NCBI GenBank assembly: GCA_903813345.2 | Contig: CAIIXF020000006.1 | Span: 8,236,989 to 8,300,988 of the forward strand | Direction of reading: 5' to 3' | DNA length: 64,000 nucleotides | From: Owenia fusiformis | Taxonomy: Eukaryota > Annelida > Polychaeta > Sabellida > Oweniidae | Part shown: in pieces, positions 56,761 to 64,000 of the stretch | How positions within the stretch are numbered: position 1 is the stretch's first letter | Layout: each line of letters starts with the position of its first letter | Translations under genes and position numbers: made by a program | The notes under the pieces: model-generated | Seen by the model: only the letters and a program-made list of their open reading frames with translations | What the model was told of the DNA's origin: nothing | Database searches by the model: none

Positions 56761-58184
56761 GCTCCGGAGATGATCAAATGGAACCATCTCAGAAGCAATA
56801 CAGATTGGTAGAGCACAAGAACTGACCAATCAGAGGGCTTCATTTTACAGATCATACAATAAAAGATTGGATAGCAAGGCGACCAAAACTAAAATATATC
56901 ATCAAATAGAATGGGGGACCAGTTGAACTCCTCTTTTAGATCAAATGTAATCCAAGTTGAAGGACGTGTTACATTATATTATTACTAAGAACCCCTGGCA
57001 CTAAATAACTGCATAAGTTGGGGTATGTAGGCTGGAAAATAAAAAAGTTGTACCGTCTTGAAAAAAGTGGCGTTTTTTGGCCCACCCTGTATTCTAGTAT
57101 ACATAGATACAATTGCTGAATAAATGCCAAATGACGATAAAAAGACATAAATATAACTTAACAATGTAAATTTTGAACGCAGAAGCTACTTAAGTCACTT
57201 ATATTGAGATTGACATGGGCTCCGTGATATTTATACCTAAACTCAGTAGGACGTTTTTTGTGACAACTTCAAGAAATTAACATTTCCGTCGAGCAAAGAT
57301 CAAAAAAGCAAACGGATATTACAAAGTTAATTTTCTCCTGTCTGGAAGTCTGATAAAACAGAAGATCTTCTTGCACATGCAGTTGCAAAATTCATAGCAT
57401 TATACAGATGGTGATGGTCAAACTTTAAAAACTATTTTTTAATCTTTAATTTCTAACCTTCCTACCATCACATTCATGCCATCATCATAATTCCATCTTT
57501 CATATTCATTCACTTTTCTAATCACGTTTATCAACTTGTCTCCTACACTTATTTTCCAATCACGTTTAAGCCTTATATGGATTTTCTTTATTAGTGAATG
57601 TGTCTGTAATGCCTAATAAGGGCGATTTACATTATTACATTTTGTTAATTGTAATATTTTATTTATGCAATACATACTGGTAAATAGGTTCATCAACAAT
57701 TATTACATATTTTATGCAGGAAAAGTATAATTCTATTAAAAATAATCGAAAAACATGCAGATTTTTTTCATTTCACTTCGTATTCGCTTTAATTTGAAGT
57801 ATCAATCTTTTTACATTACAAATGAAATCATGGGTGTGTGAAGCATCAATATATATACGTTGCACCATGTTACAGACCAGCACTAGGCCAACAAAGTGTA
57901 TAATTTTGAGAAATAAACTTACCGTTGGTCCGACATAGTCAACTTTAGACGTCGCGTATCGTCTCAACCTAACTACAATTCGAAATCGGTACAATCTCCG
58001 TAGCTTTGGGTTACTGATTGGAAAAGCTTAGTGTTCAAGTGGCAACTTGCCATGTGCACTCCATCATGGATTGATACGGTCAAATTATTATCGAATTTGG
58101 CACAAATATAAACAGCGTCGTGCAGCTTGCCTTTGTATCATTCCAACACCTGAACACTATACGATTTAAAAGTCCAACTTACCC
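56761..58184. other. Spacer with one orphan transposon end
   Basis: GGCCCACCCTGTATT at about 57079-57093, with AAAAAAGTGGCGTTTTTT before it, looks like the right end of a Tc1/mariner-type element, but I found no left partner. The rest is AT-rich with no gene recognised. Confidence 0.35.
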
Positions 58185-58800
58185 TACTATCACACCAAAC
58201 TAGTTCTCACTACGTTCTCGAAAACGGGCTTCAACTTTTTACGAACGGACTGGACGTACTTAGAACCGTTTGGGGTCTTTTTACAAACTTCATCGAACGT
58301 ACTTGAACGGGTAAGTCCTCTAGAACTTAGAACATGCTCAAAATGCTCTCGTGGTCGTCACGTTATGAACGAGTTAGCAAAAATATAGCTATCACACCAA
58401 ACAAGTTGCAACTGCGTTCTTCAAAACTGGTTTTAAACTTTGTGCGAACTTCATGAACGTAGCTGCAACTTTCTAAGGACTATTTACGAACTTCATGAAC
58501 GTTCTCAGATGGGAAGGTGATTTTAGAATTTTGAAATGATTCAAAATTCGATGGCGACCATACCGTTCTGTAATCAGGTCATGATGACCTTCTGGACTAA
58601 GGGACGTGTTATACGACGTTGCACTCCGACAAGGTGCGACCTGAAAGAACTGCGAATGAGATGGACGTATTGAAGACTGTTTATGAACGAAGTAGCTAAT
58701 TATTTTAGACATATTTCCCGACCACAGCCAGGTTGAACCCGTTTTACGATATTTTCGTAGGACTGGCAAGAACGGGTAAGAACTAGTTTGGTGTGATAGG
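58185..58800. mobile_element. Element with CTATCACACCAAACTAGTT ends
   Basis: The left end CTATCACACCAAACTAGTTC (58187) and right end GAACTAGTTTGGTGTGATAG are inverted. A third, similar end (CTATCACACCAAACAAGTTG) lies inside at 58389, and a fourth diverged one (CTACTGTCACATCAAACTA) at 58972, so members are nested or tandem. Sub-terminal repeats (ACGAACTTCATGAACGT, GAACTTAGA.CATGCTCAAA) recur in the same order after each end. No transposase seen. Confidence 0.7.
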
Positions 58801-59212
58801 GGGGTTAGGTAGCAACACAATGGAATGAACTGCAGTTTATTTTAAAGAATATACAGTTGTTACAAAGAAGAGTGGATTCTTTCTCTTCTTTCACTACTTT
58901 CACCCTAATCACTAATTCAATAGTTGAAGAGTAAACCAAAAAAAGTATTTTGGGTGTAACCCTACTGTCACATCAAACTAATTCTCGAAAATGGACTTAA
59001 ACTGTGTCTGGACGTATTGGACGTACGTAGAAGCGCTTTTGATCTTTTTACAAAGTTCATGAACGTAGTCGAACTGGTAGCTCCTTCAGAACTTAGAGCA
59101 TGCTCAAAGTTTTCTGTTTGACGTCACGCTCTGCAGTTAGAACGAATGACAACGTCATTTTTGGGTGAGCCCCAAAAACGGAGCACATTGTTTTAAAATC
59201 TGTATTGTACAG
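58801..59212. repeat. Truncated relative of the preceding element
   Basis: From about 58970 the order end, GGACTTAAAC, GACGTACGTAGAA, CTTTTTACAAAGTTCATGAACG, AACTTAGAGCATGCTCAAAG parallels 58187-58345. No right terminus was found. Confidence 0.55.
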
Positions 59213-59660
59213 GGTGTTTCATATGTATGTATCCGCCTCTAAACTCATTCATGTAGCAACCCATCATGTGATATATCATTTTGTTCCTTATGAAAAGTTA
59301 AATAGGATTGGGAAGAGAGGGGTTTCCCTGAAAAAAGATACAATCCATCAAAATATGTGGGTAGGGGGTCATTTATAAGTAGTTTTGTAAGGAATTTTAA
59401 GCCAGTCCGGTGATCTGTTTACTTTGTCTGCTGCCCAATTTTAGTGATAAAGGTGGTACCATGGTCCCTGACCTCCCTATAAGCCACTGCATGAATCCCA
59501 TCTATATATCTTTGTGCATAACTGCCACAGACATGTACTGAGCTCAGCCATGGTGACAATAGCTAGAAATGTGCAATGCGGAAACTAAGGTCCTTTAAAT
59601 TGTCCTCAAAATTACCAGAACTTGCCGTCTAGATGACCGGTACCCACCATCTTTAGTACA
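59213..59660 (-). mobile_element. Tc1/mariner-type fragment
   Basis: Starts TA, CAGGGTGTTTCATATGTATG, a typical terminus. The minus strand at about 59410-59530 reads DGIHAVAYREVRDHGTTFI, plausibly the tail of a transposase. The other end is missing. Confidence 0.45.
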
Positions 59661-59867
59661 TTTTAGATGCATGAGCTTTAATGAGTTTCATTATTAAATG
59701 AAGGACAAGTACTTGCAAAGTATATGAGCATGTACAGCATATAATTCAGCAAATTCTGATTGAGAAGCTGGATTTTTATTGAGTTTATGGTTGTTTTTTT
59801 GTGATGTAGCTTTGTTATAATCACTTTAATATCTAAATTTAAAAGATGGATGTAGCATAATAAGCAT

Positions 59868-60402
59868 AAAAATAATAGCATTCTGTGGAATAACTCTAAC
59901 ATTATATGGAATGGTCACCCTTTGGTTTTTTATTATTGGATAAAGAGAGGAATAATATTCATGAATGATACTGTCAAAAATGGTAGACTTTGTACTTATG
60001 AGGAATTGATATGTAAAATTGGAAAGACCGGTCAAACTATACTTCAATATGCCGAAAGCTTGCATAAAACAGGATTTGTATGAATTAAACAACACTGATG
60101 AAACATTGTATTTTAACAATATTAATATTAAGAATGTATCATCACAAAACATCAGAGAGTCACTTGTTCAAAAAAGAATATGTAAAATTAAATATAATGG
60201 CATAGACATATCTGAAAGAATATGGGAATCCCTTTTTCATTGTACAAAAGAAGCGTCATTGTTAGTTATACAATGGAAGATTTTGCACAACATATACCCT
60301 AATGGTACTTATCTCAAAAAATGTAAAATAGAAAATAGTGATTTATGCAAACAATGCAATGCAAGAGATGCACCCTTGGTATACGCAGCTAACGAAAATT
60401 GA
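59868..60402 (+). pseudogene. LINE C-terminal region, frameshifted
   Basis: The first frame reads NNSNIIWNGHPLVFYYWIKR, then GIIFMNDTVKNGRLCTYEEL, a region common after the reverse transcriptase core of non-LTR elements (N..I...GKP...W...GI....D....G...S..EL). After a shift near 60020-60050 the frame at 60019-60402 continues with LLVIQWKILHNIYPNGTYLK and SDLCKQCN, the usual WKILH...C..C segment. It then breaks off into unrelated DNA, so the final histidine-cysteine half is missing. Confidence 0.75.
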
Positions 60403-61438
60403 TCGGTACGGGTCAAAAGCTGGACCGGTACGGGTTAACGGTTTTATTTGAATTTAAAACAGCCATAACTTGCTAAATATTGACTTCCTCGTGTCTAATT
60501 TGAAATATATGATTCCTCCCGATGCTTTTAAGTACCCTAATTTTTTACAGATTTTTAAACGGACCAAAACTCTCTAAATGCGCATTTATGCTCTTTTCTC
60601 TCGAGAACGACTGTCTCATTTTCACGATAACTTTTATTTAGTACTTCTAACATATAAGATCTATTTTTCCCCATCAAGGTATGATGTAAATTACATGCTA
60701 TTTACATCTTGTGAGTTTCAGAGACGCGCGTTTGATTTTATAAAAAATGCCAAACTTTGTGACAAAGAATTTCATTCTGCTTGCAGCGAGAAGACGGACC
60801 GGTTCGGGGCAAAATATTGATCAGGCCCGATCAAGTGTCGAAAAACGAATCTAAAACATCGCAATTTAAATCAAAACTTCCTCGTGGGGAAAATATGGCG
60901 CCAACTCACTTCTCGCGAGATAAACCCTTACATAAAATTACCCCACAAAAAATTACCCTTACAAAATAGTTGCTCTAAATACAAAAGCTATACCTCAAGT
61001 AACTAAATAACATGTATTACCCTGACCCTGCAGCTGTATTATTCGCGCTCCAAGCGGAAGGGAAGTAGCGAGACTGGGAATAAGGTTGGCATTTGCAAGG
61101 GTAGCCGACCCAGGGTCGCTACAGTATTTTATGGCAAGCCAGTTAAACGATAATAAAAAGTTAGGTCTGACTGAAATGAAGCCAGATTTATTTTACGAAA
61201 CGCTCATTATCAAGAAAATTATTCATGATTTTAAATATAAGAACTGTGAAGAAAATGTATTGTCTTTATACGAGAGCGAAAAAGTTCTGAGTTTGTAAAT
61301 ATTTTGTAATGTATATGTAAATATGTTATATACTAAGTAACTGACCTCATGTAGTGTTACAAAGGGTGGGTCAAATGCATTTTCTTGCATAACTTACACT
61401 TTTGCTTACATTTCTTACAATCAGACAACATTTTGACT
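60403..61438. other. Insertion of unknown kind after the LINE relic
   Basis: Contains motifs such as GATCGGTACGGGTCAAAAGC and GGACCGGTACGGGTTAACGG on the left and ACGGACCGGTTCGGGGC at 60794. The frames at 60578-60820 and 60781-60969 have no recognised domain. At 61086-61298 a frame (PDLFYETLIIKKIIHDFKYK) could be the displaced tail of the LINE protein, which would make 60403 to about 61085 an insertion within it. Confidence 0.3.
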
Positions 61439-62459
61439 ATGCCAAGACGTCACTTGAATGCAACTGAGGTTGCTAGAGCACTAGGGATGCTTGAAGCTGG
61501 CTTTAGCCAGCGATGGGTAGCTGAAGTGATGGGTGTATCCCATAGTGTCATAAGTCGAGCAAGCCAACGGCACTGGGAGACAGGGTAATACACAGAGAGG
61601 CCCCGCAGTGGCCGACCATCTGCAACAACCCCAAGAGATGACCACTATTTGATGAATCTCAGCCTCCGCAACCGCTTTAGTAGTACTAGTGCCCCCGACT
61701 CAATAATGCCTTTGCTGATGCTACTGGAGTCGTTGTTTCCACTCAAACCATCCGTAACAGACTTCATAGAGCAAATATGCATGCCCGAAGGCCTGTAACG
61801 CGTGTCCCACTGACCCCTGTCCACAGAAGAATCCGTCTCAACTGGGCCCGTGAGCATGTCAGATGGACCCAACAGCAGGGAAGTGTTATGTTCACTGATG
61901 AGAGCAGGCTCACTCTTGATCACAATGATGGACGTGTTAGAGTCTACAGAAGACAAGGAGAGAGCTATACTGATGCTTGTGTCACAGAACATGACCGCTA
62001 TGGGGGAGACAGTATCATGGTGTGGGGAGACATTTCCTTTGATAACTGTACTCGGCTGTATGTGGTTCCCGGGGGAGCAATGACACGATACAGGGATGAG
62101 GTCATTGATCCCATTGTGTTACCCTTTGCAGAATATGCTGGGGAAAACTTTGTTTTTATGGATGACAATGCCCGCCCCCATCGAGCTAGGTTGGTGACCG
62201 AGTACCTAGAGGACCATGGGATCAACTACATGGACTGGCCTGCAAGATCTCCAGACTTAAATCCGATTGAGCATGCCTGAGACATGTTGGGGAGGAGTAT
62301 TGAAGAGCTTGAAGTTCAACCAGGTGAGATACAGCAACTGGCAATGGCTCTAGAGACTGCATGGGACGCTATGGACGTTTAAGAGATGTCAATGACCTCA
62401 TAAACTCGATAAGACGGCGATGTCAAGCTGTTATTGCAGCTAGAGGTAGCCACATTTGA
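61439..62459 (+). pseudogene. Tc1-family transposase pseudogene (DD34E)
   Basis: Begins MPRRHLNATEVARALGMLEA with a helix-turn-helix (FSQRWVAEVMGVSHSVISR), then a GRPSATT segment. The catalytic region shows FTDESR (first D), FMDDNARPHR (second D) and SPDLNPIEH (E, 34 residues after the second D), so all three catalytic residues are kept. Four lesions: TAA at 61586-61588; a frameshift near 61690-61705; TGA at 62278-62280 where EHAW is usual; a frameshift near 62380 before RRRCQAVIAARG. Inverted ends were not identified with confidence. A Tc1 transposase cuts and pastes at TA; this copy cannot make it. Confidence 0.9.
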
Positions 62460-62801
62460 CATTGAGACTGATTTAAAGACATTCAAACCAAAATCTTGAA
62501 AAAATGTGTTTTGACTTTTGATCCTGTATGTCCATCTTGAGATCTCTGTTTCATTTCTGTTTTCCAATAACAACACATTATTATGCATTGAAAAAAGTAA
62601 TGTGAAAATAAAAAAAGTGGTCCATAACATTTTGAGGAGTATATGTTACTTAATAATGAGATATAATAGTATAATCATTGGTATTACAAACTAGTACCCT
62701 GTATGATATTTGATAAATATAAAAGTTATTTTTTGGAGCATTCTCTATAGCCATTTTGTAGGGAAAATGATGAAAAAATGTATGTAATCTCTTAATTTGA
62801 A
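62460..62801. other. 3' flank of the Tc1 relic
   Basis: No gene. It presumably contains the element's right end, which I could not pair with a left end. Confidence 0.3.
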
Positions 62802-62907
62802 GTATGACTTGAATCGATTGCAAACTTCATATTTGCACATTTGATGAGATAAACCATTTGTGTCATATTTTGAAATTATTAAGTTTGCAATCGATTCAGG
62901 TCAAAGT
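62802..62907. repeat. Hairpin repeat
   Basis: TGAATCGATTGCAAACTT pairs with AAGTTTGCAATCGATTCA. It has about 50 nt of loop and weaker pairing outside. Confidence 0.75.
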
Positions 62908-63186
62908 GTATTTTTGGTATTTTTGTGATAATCAATAGAAACCAGTGGCCTCTATTGGGATATGCTGATATCCTCATGTTAAGTCAATGATGCACAGCCC
63001 CATGTAAGCCAATACAACCTTACTGAACTAAATGACCCCTATCTCAGCCTAAGCTTATTTGTGCCCGAGCACTTTAAATTATATGATATTCTATTCTTCA
63101 TGTTACACCTACGAATGATTCATTTTGACCATGGGGGTATATGCCAATTATCGCACCTTTTCCTTTGCACTAAGTCTTAGTGTCTA
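62908..63186. other. Spacer
   Basis: No supported feature. Confidence 0.3.
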
Positions 63187-64000
63187 CGAGGGTTGTCCAA
63201 GAAGTAATGCACTATATGCTCTATCAATTTATCAATTATTAATATTTTGCCATGAAATTTTCAGTAGATGTTCCTTAGAAACATTTTGATTATTCAAAAT
63301 ATTGACCTTTGCATGTTTTGCACTTTTGATGCTTGTCAGGTCGAACACTTTTGGCAATTTCTTCCACCATGACTTGTGGACTTTTTACATCCCATGTTTG
63401 GAGTTGTCATCAAGGGACCAGTCATCAGTTTTAAGAAATACATTTTAAGATACTATATTACTATGAGCACATCCTAGATTTAATGGATGTATATTGCACA
63501 GTGTCCCATGTCACATTTTATCGAAATATTGCCCTTTGCATGCTATGTACTTTTGATGCCTGTCAGGTCAAACACTCTTGGTAATTTCTTCCACTGTGAC
63601 TTGTGGCGTTTTTGCCTCCCATGTTTGGAGTTGTCATCCAGGGTCAAATCATCTCTTTTAAATCTCTTCTGCCACCTCATAATTGTAGTTCTATCTGGTG
63701 TTTACTCCTTTCATACTTTCTTCATGGTTGCATAAGTTTGTGTGGCTGTGAGTCCATTTCTTGACTGACTAAATTTGAATTTGTGACTGTTGAACTAAGG
63801 CATTATGACATCACAGTGCAAAATGTCATTATTTGTACTTGGGGAACATCATACTGAATAAATTTAACAATTTCCCTGTGTTGCTATAGCAACCATTGTA
63901 AGACTTAATATTAATGTATGATACTGAAACTTCAGTAGTAATATTCGCAAAATTTCAGCTGAATTGAAGATTATTAGAGAAAGTTAGAGCATATAGTGCA
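63187..64000 (-). mobile_element. Mariner-like element, cut by the window edge
   Basis: The left terminus is TACGAGGGTTGTCCAAGAAG followed by TAATGCACTATATGCTCT. The window ends in AGAGCATATAGTGCA, the exact complement of part of it, so the right terminus is being entered at base 64000. The minus strand around 63550-63700 encodes RTTIMRWQKRFKRDDLTLDD, a helix-turn-helix region like that of mariner transposases, surrounded by stops. Related to 42592-43390. Confidence 0.75.

Overview
The window looks like nuclear DNA of a bilaterian invertebrate, probably marine. It is AT-rich. It holds two long intronless Toll-like receptor (TLR) genes, a spliced gene with a PAN/apple-like exon, and many non-coding repeats: foldback elements, Tc1/mariner remnants, 3' ends of LINE retrotransposons and tandem arrays. 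Nothing bacterial or organellar is visible. Intronless TLR clusters with this repeat load suit molluscs, other lophotrochozoans, echinoderms, hemichordates or amphioxus. I lean weakly to a mollusc-like genome, but the sequence does not settle it.

Layout. 1-600: the 5' end of a spliced minus-strand gene, with a signal-peptide exon followed by a cysteine-rich PAN/apple-like exon; it runs off the left edge. 2.3-5.2 kb: repeat and LINE debris. 5.5-7.9 kb: TLR copy 1. 8-16 kb: spacer with three inverted-repeat structures and a mariner-like relic. 16.2-18.6 kb: TLR copy 2, whose 3' end lies inside a foldback repeat. 18.6-23.2 kb: a segmental duplication of that repeat plus LINE 3' ends. 23.9-35.1 kb: a block of about 11.2 kb bounded by two different tandem arrays (119-bp and 190-bp units), both dense in ACGT, which appears to interrupt another repeat and so may be one large insertion. 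35-44 kb: G-rich tandem repeats, a 2.1-kb foldback and three Tc1/mariner relics. 44-44.7 kb: a broken protein-kinase-like gene. 45-54.6 kb: foldbacks, another transposon relic and a 62-bp tandem array. 55.5-56.8 kb: a 1.28-kb element with perfect 29-bp inverted termini starting CACGGTG and a perfect 5-bp target duplication, the signature of Transib (RAG-related) transposons. 58-64 kb: terminal-inverted-repeat elements, a LINE relic, a degenerate Tc1 transposase gene (DD34E) and a mariner copy cut by the window edge.

Function. Only the two TLRs and the PAN-like gene look like intact host genes. The TLRs are tandem duplicates with almost identical TIR signalling domains and more diverged ectodomains, as expected of an innate immune receptor family. 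The rest is mostly transposable-element sequence. Its inverted and direct repeats around the TLR pair are plausible substrates for the duplication and rearrangement that expand such families, but that link is inference.
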